A DNA stretch of 16,092 nucleotides from Gallionella sp. UBA4121 (GTDB lineage Bacteria > Pseudomonadota > Gammaproteobacteria > Burkholderiales > Gallionellaceae): NCBI GenBank assembly GCA_002381565.1, contig DFWZ01000008.1:1-16092 (forward strand), read 5' to 3'. Of this stretch, positions 1 to 7,979 are shown piece by piece. A program made the translations under genes and the position numbers. How positions within the stretch are numbered: the first letter of the stretch is position 1; each line of letters opens with the position of its first letter. The notes beneath the pieces were generated by a model. The model did not search any database, had not been told where the DNA came from, and saw only the letters and a program-made list of their open reading frames with translations.

Positions 1-290
1 GGCGGGAACTTGAAAAATATATAAGGGTCGGCTTTTGGGGGCTCAACGGCGGCTTACTAATGATGATTATCATGAGTATGTTTCCCGCTGGAATTTTACA
101 ACTCGTCGATGTGCTGGAGAATGGCTATTGGCACGCCCGCAGCCTCGCCTACACCGGCAGTAATTTGGCGCGGATGCTGGAATGGAACCGCATGCCTGGC
201 GATCTGGTATTCATCGTTTTTGGTGTCGCGCCCATCACAATCGCTGCGCTGCGTGCCTATACGCAATCATCAGCAAAAAAATCTGCATGA
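1..290 (+). CDS. norB: Nitric oxide reductase large subunit, C-terminal end (partial)
   Basis: This is the last ~95 codons of a gene that begins before the window; the open frame runs from base 3 to the TGA at 288-290. The protein end matches the C-terminal transmembrane part of the heme-copper-related nitric oxide reductase large subunit (NorB, or the fused quinol type qNor), seen in the stretch GFWGLNGGLLMMIIMSMFPA followed by the QLVDVLENGYWHARS segment typical of the family. Two hydrophobic segments are visible, about residues 10-35 and 70-85 of the fragment. The enzyme reduces NO to N2O in the cytoplasmic membrane. The fragment cannot tell cNor from qNor. It is the only clearly metabolic gene here and probably marks the edge of the accessory region. 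Confidence 0.85.
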   Translation, partial: RELEKYIRVGFWGLNGGLLMMIIMSMFPAGILQLVDVLENGYWHARSLAYTGSNLARMLEWNRMPGDLVFIVFGVAPITIAALRAYTQSSAKKSA

Positions 291-679
291 ACGAAGGGCT
301 GCTATCTGGATTTTTGACTGACCGCAACGTCTCGATTCCTGCTATTCGCGAAGGTCAGCTATCCGGCATCCAATTTTTTGAGCGGAACATAAATTTTCGC
401 TGCCCTAAAGCAGACCGTCACGAAGTTCTGTTTGCGAGACACAGCAGTTATAGACCGATGTGGCAGTGAGCGTCTGCAATGAGACCCAAAGCAGACGTAG
501 AATCGGATACGAATCAGTCAGGTTTCCACATTGTTCTTCCTGTCGTTCGGCTGTCACTGATACGACGGCAACTCTGGCAGTTGAAAATTTCGTCAGCGGT
601 TGCTGCTACATCTTTATAAAGGCCGATCCGCTTTTGCACGATTTATCCTGCCACTCTTGCAATAACATGTCTTTAAGAC
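291..679. other. Gene-free stretch of about 390 bases
   Basis: No reading frame here has a recognisable protein or a convincing ribosome binding site. The stretch contains two short related motifs with AAGCAGAC (about 409-416 and 488-495), which suggest decayed repeat or old coding sequence, but I cannot assign them. The only functional signal I see is the promoter at its right end for the toxin gene. Confidence 0.5.
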
Positions 680-685
680 CATAAT
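657..685 (+). promoter_or_regulatory. Sigma-70-like promoter of the toxin-antitoxin operon
   Basis: A -35 element TTGCAA (657-662) and a -10 element CATAAT (680-685) are separated by exactly 17 bases. The predicted transcription start, about seven bases past the -10, falls at or next to the toxin ATG at 692. There is no Shine-Dalgarno sequence between the -10 and the ATG, so the message would be leaderless. Confidence 0.5.
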
Positions 686-691
686 CCCCCT

Positions 692-1093
692 ATGCCTTGG
701 AACGTACTCTTTCACGATGACTTTCACGCCGAGTTTCAGGCGATGGATAGTACGCTCCAGGACGAATTACTCGCGCACGCCCGACTCCTTCAGGAATTCG
801 GCCCCCACTTGGGCAGGCCTACGGTGGATACACTCAAAGGCTCGAAGCACGCGAATATGAAAGAATTGCGTTTCGATTGTGAAGGTGGGGTATGGCGGGT
901 GGCTTTTGCATTTGATACGGAACGCGCGGCAATCCTGCTGGTGGGCGGTAACAAAGGTGGCGCAGATCAGCGGCGATTCTATAAAAAGCTGATTGCCAGT
1001 GCAGACGCAAGGTTTGACGGACATCTGGCTACGCTTCGAGCTGCCGGAGCTTCAAAGCAAGTAAAGGGAAAAAATCATGGCAAAAAATCTTAA
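692..1093 (+). CDS. RelE/HigB-like (Gp49 family) toxin of a type II TA system
   Basis: A 133-residue protein whose first ~105 residues resemble the phage-derived Gp49-like/HigB branch of the RelE-ParE toxins. The diagnostic core is ELRF (58-61), VWRVAFAFD (67-75), LVGGNKGG (83-90) and RFYKKLIA (95-102). Members of this fold are usually mRNA interferases that act at the ribosome and are blocked by a partner antitoxin encoded just downstream, as here: the antitoxin gene starts 17 bases before this gene ends. The C-terminal ~25 residues are basic and low in complexity, and partly result from the overlap with the antitoxin start. The start at 692 matches the usual N-terminus of the family (W-x-V-LFHDDF), even though no ribosome binding site precedes it. 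Toxin activity is inferred from the family. Confidence 0.88.
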   Translation: MPWNVLFHDDFHAEFQAMDSTLQDELLAHARLLQEFGPHLGRPTVDTLKGSKHANMKELRFDCEGGVWRVAFAFDTERAAILLVGGNKGGADQRRFYKKLIASADARFDGHLATLRAAGASKQVKGKNHGKKS

Positions 1094-1442
1094 TGACGTG
1101 CTGGCTGCGCTGCCGCCTGAGCGTCGTGCAAAAGTGGAGCAGCGCGCGGGGGAACTGGCAACACTCAAGGACTTGCGCTTGGCCGTTGCACATACCCAAC
1201 AAGACCTCGCCGCGAGTCTTGGAGTAGGACAGGACACGATCTCGCGCATTGAGCGCCGCAGCGACTTGTTGCTCTCCACGCTACGTCGCTATATTCAGGC
1301 GATGGGCGGAGAACTCGATCTGGTCGCGCGTTTCCCCAATCGCCCGCCCGTCTTGCTCGATCACATCGCTCAGGAGCCAGCAGCAAAGAAGCGTGTAACA
1401 TCTACTAAAAGAGTCGGCACACACCACAAGGCAACTGCATGA
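1077..1442 (+). CDS. XRE-family HTH antitoxin
   Basis: A 121-residue protein with a central helix-turn-helix of the Cro/CI type at about residues 40-62 (QQDLAASLGVGQDTISRIER). The N-terminal ~30 residues are predicted helical with several Arg and Glu, and the tail after ~residue 100 is Lys/Thr rich and probably flexible. It overlaps the toxin by 17 bases and has a good ribosome binding site (AAGGG, about 1065-1069). In HigBA/RelE-XRE pairs the antitoxin binds the toxin and represses the shared promoter, so autoregulation of the promoter at 657-685 is expected. The toxin-first order is typical of HigBA-like systems. Confidence 0.88.
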   Translation: MAKNLNDVLAALPPERRAKVEQRAGELATLKDLRLAVAHTQQDLAASLGVGQDTISRIERRSDLLLSTLRRYIQAMGGELDLVARFPNRPPVLLDHIAQEPAAKKRVTSTKRVGTHHKATA

Positions 1443-1602
1443 TGGCATACCAATCACCGGGGCTTAATCGCACAAAAACAAACGCGAAGCTGAACCCGTT
1501 GTATGACAAAGGCTAGCGTCCCATTTATTACTAGATGTTCTACATGAATAAGTTGATAATCTGGCAAAATCCGTAGATGGCGAAAAGGATGGGCGGCTTA
1601 AT

Positions 1603-2427
1603 ATGCAATACGCCATAGTTGAAGGTCAGCGTCGGGAGGCATTTTCTGGAGGTAAAGGTGTGTGCCCAATATGTGCCGCTAATACCATCGCAAAATGCGG
1701 CTCGCGAGTGCTCCACCACTGGGCGCACTCTCGCATTCGCAACTGTGATCCGTGGTGGGAAAATGAAACGCCGTGGCATCGTCAATGGAAAAATCAGTTT
1801 CCAGAAGACAGCAGAGAGATTAGTCACGTAGCCAGCGACGGCGAGATACATCGGGCTGATGTGAAGACACCTACTGGTATCGTGTTGGAGATACAGCACT
1901 CCAGCATGGCAGACGAAGAGCGCATCTCCCGTGAGCAGTTCTACGGAAACCTCATCTGGGTTATTGACGGCAGCCGGTTCAGAGGCAGCTTCGACATCTT
2001 TCACTCCCTGCCTGATCCAAGTTCTGAATTGGCGAAGGATGTCATGTGGTTCAAGGCTACTCGGCAAATGGAAGGTGCAGCAGCAGGACTGTTCTGGAGG
2101 CTCTCAGAAAATCCAGAGAGCTCTAAGTCAAATCGTGGAGGTGTGTGGATTCATGGCATCCACGAAATTGAAAACGATGTACAGATGTCTTACCGAGGCC
2201 ACCACCAGTATGACTGGATACGCCCCCACCGCACTTGGCTGGATGCGAAATGCCCTGTATACATTGACTTTGGCAGCGATAAACTTGTACGGCTGGAAAT
2301 CTACGACGAATCAGGCTTGCCGTGCATCCGTTTAGTTTCCAAGAGGCAGTTCGTCCATGATGTAATGACAGAAACATTAGCTACTGCGGTTGGTACTAAT
2401 TTTTATCCGATCCACACGCATGACTGA
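1603..2427 (+). CDS. CoiA-like protein with PD-(D/E)XK nuclease core (first of two)
   Basis: A 274-residue protein of the competence CoiA-like family. A zinc-binding-like module lies at the N-terminus: C21-x2-C24 followed by H38/H39 and H42 in the sequence HHWAH. Next comes the conserved ETPWHRQWK (55-63, with H59) and then the nuclease core, HRAD (83-86) and LEIQHSS (95-101), in which D86, E96 and Q98 are the expected metal site. CoiA in Gram-positive bacteria affects recombination of transforming DNA; family members in proteobacteria are mostly of unknown role and often sit in accessory islands. The residues after ~130 do not match anything I recognise. The ribosome binding site is weak. 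The next gene is a second, divergent member of the same family 90 bases downstream, and both face a helicase-AbiH operon. Confidence 0.75.
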   Translation: MQYAIVEGQRREAFSGGKGVCPICAANTIAKCGSRVLHHWAHSRIRNCDPWWENETPWHRQWKNQFPEDSREISHVASDGEIHRADVKTPTGIVLEIQHSSMADEERISREQFYGNLIWVIDGSRFRGSFDIFHSLPDPSSELAKDVMWFKATRQMEGAAAGLFWRLSENPESSKSNRGGVWIHGIHEIENDVQMSYRGHHQYDWIRPHRTWLDAKCPVYIDFGSDKLVRLEIYDESGLPCIRLVSKRQFVHDVMTETLATAVGTNFYPIHTHD

Positions 2428-2517
2428 CAACATCCGTCCACTTAAACTCTCCGTCGAGAAAACAGCCACCGCCGCTGCCTGCCGTTCATACCAAACATTA
2501 GCAATTTTGGAGACGCG

Positions 2518-3207
2518 ATGACAACCTTAGCAGTTTCGAGAGATAGAAAGCCTGTGCTTGCTGAAAGCTTCAATGAACATGGCTGGCAAGCCCTGAAAGA
2601 CTCCTACAAAATCGGCGACTTGCTAATGCCATGTTGCATGACGCCAGCAATCCCCAAGACCAGTCCGAATTTCCTGCAATTTTTTGCGCATTATTCAGAT
2701 GGATGCGCATCTTCCCCTGAGTCGCAATGGCACTTGGCAACAAAGGAAGTTCTCATTAAAGAGCTACTTTCTTTAGGTGTCGAACCAAAATTCGAGGAGC
2801 CTGGCCGTAGCGCCAAGTCCGCATGGAAGGCCGATATTTTCTTCGTGGTTGGGGAGCGACAAATTGTGATCGAAGTTCAATATTCATATCAGCACTTGCG
2901 AGATTATTTGCGTCGCCAAGAAAGGTATGTCCAGTCAGGAGTTTCTGCTTATTGGCTTCTGTACTTGCCACGATACTTAACTTTATCGAAATCACTGATG
3001 CAGCATAGGATAAAAACGGAATTTGCCGGAAAACTTCCTAAAGGAACTGCCCAGTGTATCCCTCAATTCCCGATGGCCTGCTTTGAATTATCTGACGAGA
3101 ATGGCATGGTCATAGGTGTAAAGCTCAAAGTTACACTGAAAGACTGGTTAAATAGTTTGATCCTCAATGAGTTCAAGTATGAGGCTGGCACTTGGATAAT
3201 TGCCTGA
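2518..3207 (+). CDS. CoiA-like protein with PD-(D/E)XK nuclease core (second of two)
   Basis: A 229-residue protein with the same architecture as the preceding gene but clearly divergent in sequence. It has a Cys pair at 39-40, FFAH at 55-58, the ESQWH motif at 68-72 (H72) and a nuclease core WKADIFF (103-109, D106) plus IVIEVQYS (116-123, E119 and Q121). The predicted metal-binding residues are therefore all present. The start codon is supported by GGAGA a few bases upstream. The C-terminal third is mixed alpha/beta with no motif I know. Two CoiA-like genes in tandem may act on different substrates or together; nothing in the sequence decides this. The gene ends 22 bases before the convergent AbiH gene. 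Confidence 0.72.
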   Translation: MTTLAVSRDRKPVLAESFNEHGWQALKDSYKIGDLLMPCCMTPAIPKTSPNFLQFFAHYSDGCASSPESQWHLATKEVLIKELLSLGVEPKFEEPGRSAKSAWKADIFFVVGERQIVIEVQYSYQHLRDYLRRQERYVQSGVSAYWLLYLPRYLTLSKSLMQHRIKTEFAGKLPKGTAQCIPQFPMACFELSDENGMVIGVKLKVTLKDWLNSLILNEFKYEAGTWIIA

Positions 3208-3228
3208 GTTTCGCCACCTTCACGCTGG

Positions 3229-4137
3229 CTAGAGGGTATGCCAAAGTACCGTGCTGATGAGGAAGGCAGGAACGCCAAACGTCTTAACCGTTGCATGCTT
3301 ATCTGGCATCTCATCGGAATCGAGACAGGCAATTATCCAGTGCGTGGTGCCAATATTAATCGCCTTGACCACCGACTCAAAATAGTTGCGATCTACGTCG
3401 CTCAACGAATGTCCAAGCACAAAGATTTCCTCAATATTGCGTAGACCTGCGAAGAAGGGAGCATTCTCCTCAATGATTTTTTCCGACGGTTTAAACGTTG
3501 CGCTGAAATATCCGTCGAGAATATCGTAAGCCTCGGTCACTCTGGGGTCTTGATCCTCGACACCTGAGTAGTCGTTCAATGACTTTCTCTCGCTAGGGTT
3601 CCAAGCATGTCCGAGCACAAGTTCAGTGTCTTGCATGGCCGCATCCCCATGGATGTGCCGTATATTTATCACCGGAACAGAATAGACTGATGTCAACGTT
3701 GACGTGTAGTTGAAGGTCAAGTACAGCCCGTTTATGTCGAGAGTTAAAAGTCGACATTGTGCGCTGGTTGCATTAGGTATTTCGATCTGCCTTACCCAGC
3801 TTGTGAACTGGGCTCTTAGGGCGGATGACAGACTATTCGCAACCTTGCCGATTTCATATTGAAAGTCATGGTGCCCAGAATCACTCCAATCATCGGCTGG
3901 GTATGATGGACAGTAAATGGAATTATTTTCAAACATGTAGGTGACATCGATATCGCCTAATGCAACTTCGAGTTCACTCCATTCTTCACCTACAGGAAGG
4001 TAATCTTCCACAAGCCTGAACAGGCTAAAATCTTCCTTCTTCAGGAACGCTTTAAAATCACTATAAGCTGAGCAAATCTCGTGATGGAGATCAAAGCCGT
4101 TGCCAATAATATATAGCCTTGTATAGGTCATATCCAT
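3229..4137 (-). CDS. AbiH-family abortive infection protein
   Basis: A 302-residue protein with the signature motifs of the AbiH family (bacteriophage abortive infection, first described in lactococci). They appear in order: IIGNGFDLHH (10-19), AYSDFKAFL (24-32), LTFNYTSTL (140-148), HIHGD (161-165) and VLGHSLSDVD (240-249). The length suits the family. The biochemical activity is not established to my knowledge; the family is linked to phage defence by genetics and by its frequent location in defence islands. It lies 13 bases after the helicase gene on the same strand, so the two are probably one operon. A second in-frame ATG two codons further in (4131) is a possible alternative start; no strong ribosome binding site favours either. 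Confidence 0.85.
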   Translation of the reverse strand: MDMTYTRLYIIGNGFDLHHEICSAYSDFKAFLKKEDFSLFRLVEDYLPVGEEWSELEVALGDIDVTYMFENNSIYCPSYPADDWSDSGHHDFQYEIGKVANSLSSALRAQFTSWVRQIEIPNATSAQCRLLTLDINGLYLTFNYTSTLTSVYSVPVINIRHIHGDAAMQDTELVLGHAWNPSERKSLNDYSGVEDQDPRVTEAYDILDGYFSATFKPSEKIIEENAPFFAGLRNIEEIFVLGHSLSDVDRNYFESVVKAINIGTTHWIIACLDSDEMPDKHATVKTFGVPAFLISTVLWHTL

Positions 4138-4150
4138 TACTTTATCTTGC

Positions 4151-7100
4151 TTACCAAACCCAACCTGGCAATGTTTCTAATCGTATTTTTTGTTCCAATT
4201 GAATATTTTCACGTTTTCTTCGTTGATGGCTTACCCATCTACCAAGACGATATCCATTCGTTGTTTTATACATTTGAGTAATATTGGTATGCTCCTCACG
4301 CTCTGCAAATTCCTTGAGATAGCGAAAACCTTCTTCCCATTGTTCAGAAACTGCATTCCAAACCCATCCTGGCAATGCCTCCAGCCTTGTTTTACGTTCC
4401 GGAGATAGTTTATCTCTGTCTGCTCGCTGATGATTTACCCAACCGCCAACTCGATATCCATCTGCACATTTATAATCTTTTGAAGGCGCAGCCCGTTCGT
4501 TCTGATCTGCGTATTCCTTGAGGTGACGAAACCCCTCTTCCCATTGCTCTACAACCGCATCCCAAATCCATCCCGGCAATGCCTCCAGTCGCGTAGTTCG
4601 TTCCAAAGACATACTATTTTTTACTACTCTTTGCGCTCCGACCCATTGTCCAAGACGATAGCCATCAAGTGATTTAAAATATGTAGGGACTTTAGTATGC
4701 TTTTCTTTATCTGCGTATTCCTTGAGATGACAAAAACCTTCTTCCCATTTTTCTTCAACAGCATTCCAAACCCAACCTGGCAACCCTTCCAGTCGCACTC
4801 TAAGACTATGTGATAATGTATTTCTTTTTGCTCTTTGTCCTCCTACCCACTGACCGAGCCAATATCCATCTGCACATTTATAATCTCTTGAGGGCGCAGC
4901 CCGTTCGTTCTGATCTGCGTATTCCTTGAGATGACGAAATCCTTCTTCCCACGCATCTAAAAATACCCCCCAACTCCAACTAGGCATGGTTTCCAGCCGC
5001 GCCTTTTTCTCCGGAGATAGAATATCTTGATTTGTTCGTTGACGTGTTACCCAACTGCCAACTAGATATCCATCTGCAGACTTATAATCTTTTGAGGGCG
5101 CAGCCTGTCCATTCTGATCTGTGAATTCCTTTAGATGACGAAAACCTTCTTCCCATTTTTCTTCAACAGTGTCCCAAACCCAACCAGGAAAACCTTCCAG
5201 TCGCACCTTCTGTTCCGATGACATACTATTTTGTGCCGTTCTTTGCGCGCCAACCCATCCTCCAAGACGATATCCGTTAGCTGTTTTATAATCTTTAGGA
5301 ATATTGGCATGACCATCACGATCTACGAATTCCTTGAGATTGCAGAATCCTTCTTCCAGTTGATCTTTAATCGGATCCCAGGTCCACCCGGGTAGTATTT
5401 CCAAACGCCCCCTGCGATCTGGCGATATAAGTTTAGACAATCGCTGCACACTTACCCAACTGCCTAGCTTGTATCCATCATGCGTTCTAAATTTAGCAGT
5501 GACTCTACAATGCCCCTCACGTTCTACAAAAGCTTCTAACAATCCATACCAAAAGTTCCAAGATTCCGTGATTTTTTCGACCAGATAGGTGCGTAATGCA
5601 CTGCCTAAGTTTGCATTCACTGTGGCAGGAATGTCGATGGTTATTTTACGCAAACCTTGGGTACTAATCCCTTTCTCGGCATGTCGTCCAAGGTCTGTTC
5701 TATGCTGATCAAGTTCGCATGCAAAGACATCATCATGCGCCTTCAATGCATCCAGAACGTCCCATATTGGTTTAAAATTACTTGACTCTATGGCCTCAAT
5801 TGCATCGTTACCAGCAGCGATAAACACCGGTAGTACGATGGTGCCGATCTTCTTATTTGGGCTAAGACGAATGGCGCGACCCACGGCTTGAATGATGTCC
5901 ACTTGACTGCTGCGGGGATCAATGAAGGCTACTCCATCAAGCGACGGCACATCCACGCCTTCGGACAGACATCGCGCATTGCTCAGCACTCCACGTTCGT
6001 TAGTATTCAGAGCTTTGAGTTGATCGAGTTTGATCTTGCGCTTGTTAGCGCTCATGTTCCCAGAGACAAAGTCAGTGCGCATGGTTCCACTTGGGAGGTG
6101 CTCATCAGCAATCCATTGCATCACGTTTTGGATGTCGGTAGCAAAGTCTTCAGCACGTTTGACGCGACTATGGAAACTTATAACCCGTTGGAGGTCATAA
6201 TCCTTAATGGCCTTGAGGAGACCGATTTGGGCCGCAAGTGATTCACTATCCGTATCAATGCCCGTTCCTATACTGACCAGCTCGCGTCTGGCGATCCACT
6301 GCGCAATGGTGGGGTCGTCCACTCCGATGATGACGACGCGGTAATCGGTGAGCAGTTTGCGTTCGATGGCTTTGCCAAACGGCAGGGCATACAGAACTTT
6401 GCCAAACAGGGCAGCGTTATCCATGCCGACGACTTCGACCCCGCGATCTTCGGCAGATTTGTGCACGGTGCTGGAATAGGTGCGCGGGGTGGCGGTAGCA
6501 AATAGTCGCTTGCTGCTGCGTATCTGGGCATTGTCGAGAATGGTGCTGAAGTCGCTGCCGACCTTGCCAGCGCAACGGTGGGCTTCGTCTGCTATAGCAA
6601 GATCGAATACGGGAACACTTGGGTCGGTTTGGGCGGCGGCAACCACCAGCGAGGATTGGTAAGTGGAAAACACCACGCGGTTGCCTGCGCCGACGAGATA
6701 TCGCCTTACTTCGTCGGCATCCGACGTAACAGGAAAAGCCAAATCGGCCACGCTATGGATGGCTTCGTCGTTGCCTCTTGTGCCGACGGTTTGATCCGAG
6801 CAGACGCACAGCACTTCAAACGGGGTGGTAGCAGCGAACGTCCATTCTCGCAACAGTTGGGACAACAGCCCCAAGGACGGAACTAGCACCAGCGTGCGTT
6901 GCGCGGAAAGTGCTTCCTTGATCCACAGCGTGACGTAAGTCTTGCCCGTGCCGCAGGCCATGATGAGCTGACCACGGTCGGCAGTTTGTAAGCCAAGTGA
7001 TACGGCGCTTCGTGCTTCAATCTGGTGGTCGCGGGGTTCTGGGCGGGCTTTACGTTTTCCTTGCGAAAGTTGAGCAAAGTTGGAGGGATAGTCCAGCGCG

Positions 7101-7519
7101 GATTTGTCGAAGTCGGAGAGCAGAAACCGTATGACAGGTTTTTCCTGCGCGTCGCAGACCTGCTTCGCATTGCCGCCGATACGGTCGGTGGTGGCGATCA
7201 GCAGGCGATGCTGGATGAGTGGCCGGTTCGATTCGCTGAGAAATTTATCAACATCATGCTTTGTGATGTCATAGTCGGGCGAGTAGCACTTGGCCTGCAC
7301 AGCCCAGTTGTCGCCGTTCTTGTGCTGAAACACCAGATCGATTCCGCAATCCGCTCCCCAGCGTCCCGGCCATTCATTCCACAGCCAGACCTGATCGACC
7401 TGTGTCGCCCATTCTGGATCGGCTTTCAGAAACCAGCGAACGAAGTGCTCGAACTGCTTGCCCCGCTTGGCGGGATCGGTATCGAGGCTGTCGTAGAAAT
7501 CTGAGAACTGTCCAGCCAT
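4151..7519 (-). CDS. PD-(D/E)XK nuclease-superfamily 2 helicase with seven C-terminal helicase-associated repeats
   Basis: A 1122-residue multidomain protein. Residues ~15-135 form a restriction-endonuclease-like domain with a PD-(D/E)XK-type core, GADCGIDLVF (55-64, D61) and WAVQAKCY (72-79, Q75 and K77), of the Mrr/HsdR-like kind. Residues ~160-570 are a superfamily 2 helicase related to type I/III restriction motors: Walker A MACGTGKT (187-194), DEAH (311-314), TAT (342-344), SEGVDVP (519-525) and QAVGRAIR (544-551). The C-terminus, from about 654 to the last residue, is seven tandem 68-residue helicase-associated (HA) domains, each with a GY-x-LG-x-WV-x-x-QR core and an LPGW-x-W end. No methyltransferase is encoded beside it. 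With AbiH downstream it most likely acts against foreign DNA, possibly as a restriction-like system; that role is inference. The start at 7519 has no clear ribosome binding site. Confidence 0.85.
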   Translation of the reverse strand: MAGQFSDFYDSLDTDPAKRGKQFEHFVRWFLKADPEWATQVDQVWLWNEWPGRWGADCGIDLVFQHKNGDNWAVQAKCYSPDYDITKHDVDKFLSESNRPLIQHRLLIATTDRIGGNAKQVCDAQEKPVIRFLLSDFDKSALDYPSNFAQLSQGKRKARPEPRDHQIEARSAVSLGLQTADRGQLIMACGTGKTYVTLWIKEALSAQRTLVLVPSLGLLSQLLREWTFAATTPFEVLCVCSDQTVGTRGNDEAIHSVADLAFPVTSDADEVRRYLVGAGNRVVFSTYQSSLVVAAAQTDPSVPVFDLAIADEAHRCAGKVGSDFSTILDNAQIRSSKRLFATATPRTYSSTVHKSAEDRGVEVVGMDNAALFGKVLYALPFGKAIERKLLTDYRVVIIGVDDPTIAQWIARRELVSIGTGIDTDSESLAAQIGLLKAIKDYDLQRVISFHSRVKRAEDFATDIQNVMQWIADEHLPSGTMRTDFVSGNMSANKRKIKLDQLKALNTNERGVLSNARCLSEGVDVPSLDGVAFIDPRSSQVDIIQAVGRAIRLSPNKKIGTIVLPVFIAAGNDAIEAIESSNFKPIWDVLDALKAHDDVFACELDQHRTDLGRHAEKGISTQGLRKITIDIPATVNANLGSALRTYLVEKITESWNFWYGLLEAFVEREGHCRVTAKFRTHDGYKLGSWVSVQRLSKLISPDRRGRLEILPGWTWDPIKDQLEEGFCNLKEFVDRDGHANIPKDYKTANGYRLGGWVGAQRTAQNSMSSEQKVRLEGFPGWVWDTVEEKWEEGFRHLKEFTDQNGQAAPSKDYKSADGYLVGSWVTRQRTNQDILSPEKKARLETMPSWSWGVFLDAWEEGFRHLKEYADQNERAAPSRDYKCADGYWLGQWVGGQRAKRNTLSHSLRVRLEGLPGWVWNAVEEKWEEGFCHLKEYADKEKHTKVPTYFKSLDGYRLGQWVGAQRVVKNSMSLERTTRLEALPGWIWDAVVEQWEEGFRHLKEYADQNERAAPSKDYKCADGYRVGGWVNHQRADRDKLSPERKTRLEALPGWVWNAVSEQWEEGFRYLKEFAEREEHTNITQMYKTTNGYRLGRWVSHQRRKRENIQLEQKIRLETLPGWVW
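4154..5560 (-). repeat. Seven tandem 204-bp units encoding helicase-associated domains
   Basis: The coding sequence for residues ~654-1122 of the helicase consists of seven units of 68 codons. Units start near residues 654, 722, 790, 858, 926, 994 and 1062; the last is 61 residues and ends at the stop. Units 4 and 6 (both with DQNERAAPS and CADGY) are more alike than neighbours, and unit 3 is similar, which suggests duplication or gene conversion inside the array. Confidence 0.85.
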
Positions 7520-7550
7520 ATGTCGAATGAATATCTGAGCGCAATGGTGA

Positions 7551-7579
7551 AATGTAAAACCAAGCTACATGATTGTCAA
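7551..7579 (-). promoter_or_regulatory. Promoter of the helicase-AbiH operon
   Basis: On the minus strand a perfect -35 TTGACA (7579-7574) is followed after exactly 17 bases by TACATT (7556-7551) as -10. Transcription would start near 7544, giving a ~25-base leader before the helicase ATG at 7519. No operator-like palindrome is obvious. Confidence 0.5.
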
Positions 7580-7927
7580 ACTGAACGGCTATTTAACTAT
7601 CAATCATCTGCAATCACATTTATCCGTCCGAAAAAAGTAATTTGTAAAATCGCACTTGGATACCAGACCACATGCAACCGGCACTATTGGCAAACGTTAG
7701 CCCTGTGTACCGTCAGTGTGGGGCGGTAATTTTGCTCATCCCACGTGAGCGATCTCCGAGTGTAACTTGATGCCGAACGCGGACACCACTTGATTAAGTC
7801 CGTAACCTGATGTAAATAACTGGAGGGCATCCAACGTCCGCTGTCTGTTTGATAGAAGTCGTTGGATTTCGACATGCGACCATCCGTTAATGGCACCTAC
7901 CGGTCCGTCAACATTCCCGATTAGCGG
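7580..7927. other. Gene-free stretch between helicase promoter and integrase hairpin
   Basis: I find no gene in these ~350 bases. Short open frames on both strands lack recognisable content and ribosome binding sites. It separates the defence operon from the mobility module and may hold the island junction, but I cannot identify an attachment core. Confidence 0.4.
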
Positions 7928-7970
7928 CCGGAAAGCAGCAGTTCGCTGAACGAACAATACTGCTTTCTGG
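7928..7970. terminator. Bulged hairpin just past the integrase stop
   Basis: An imperfect inverted repeat pairs CCGGAAAGCAG (7928-7938) with CTGCTTTCTGG (7960-7970), 10 of 11 positions, and has an inner stem GTTCG/CGAAC (7941-7945 and 7951-7955). It ends ten bases from the integrase stop at 7980-7982. It could be a terminator, although no T-run follows on the minus strand, or a structured recombination site; the sequence does not decide. Confidence 0.4.
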
Positions 7971-7979
7971 TATTTTACG

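Noticed and set aside
182..684. Overlapping short frames after the nitric oxide reductase end
   Set aside because: No ribosome sites, odd residue composition and no recognisable motifs.
1439..1516. A 25-codon frame overlapping the antitoxin stop as ATGA
   Set aside because: Very short, no family match and no further gene in frame; could be chance.
1540..2067. A 175-codon open frame on the minus strand
   Set aside because: It lies opposite the first CoiA-like gene, which has clear motifs; this frame has no recognisable content.
7025..7504. A 159-codon + strand frame opposite the helicase N-terminus
   Set aside because: The minus strand codes for the nuclease and Walker A regions; the + strand frame is a shadow.
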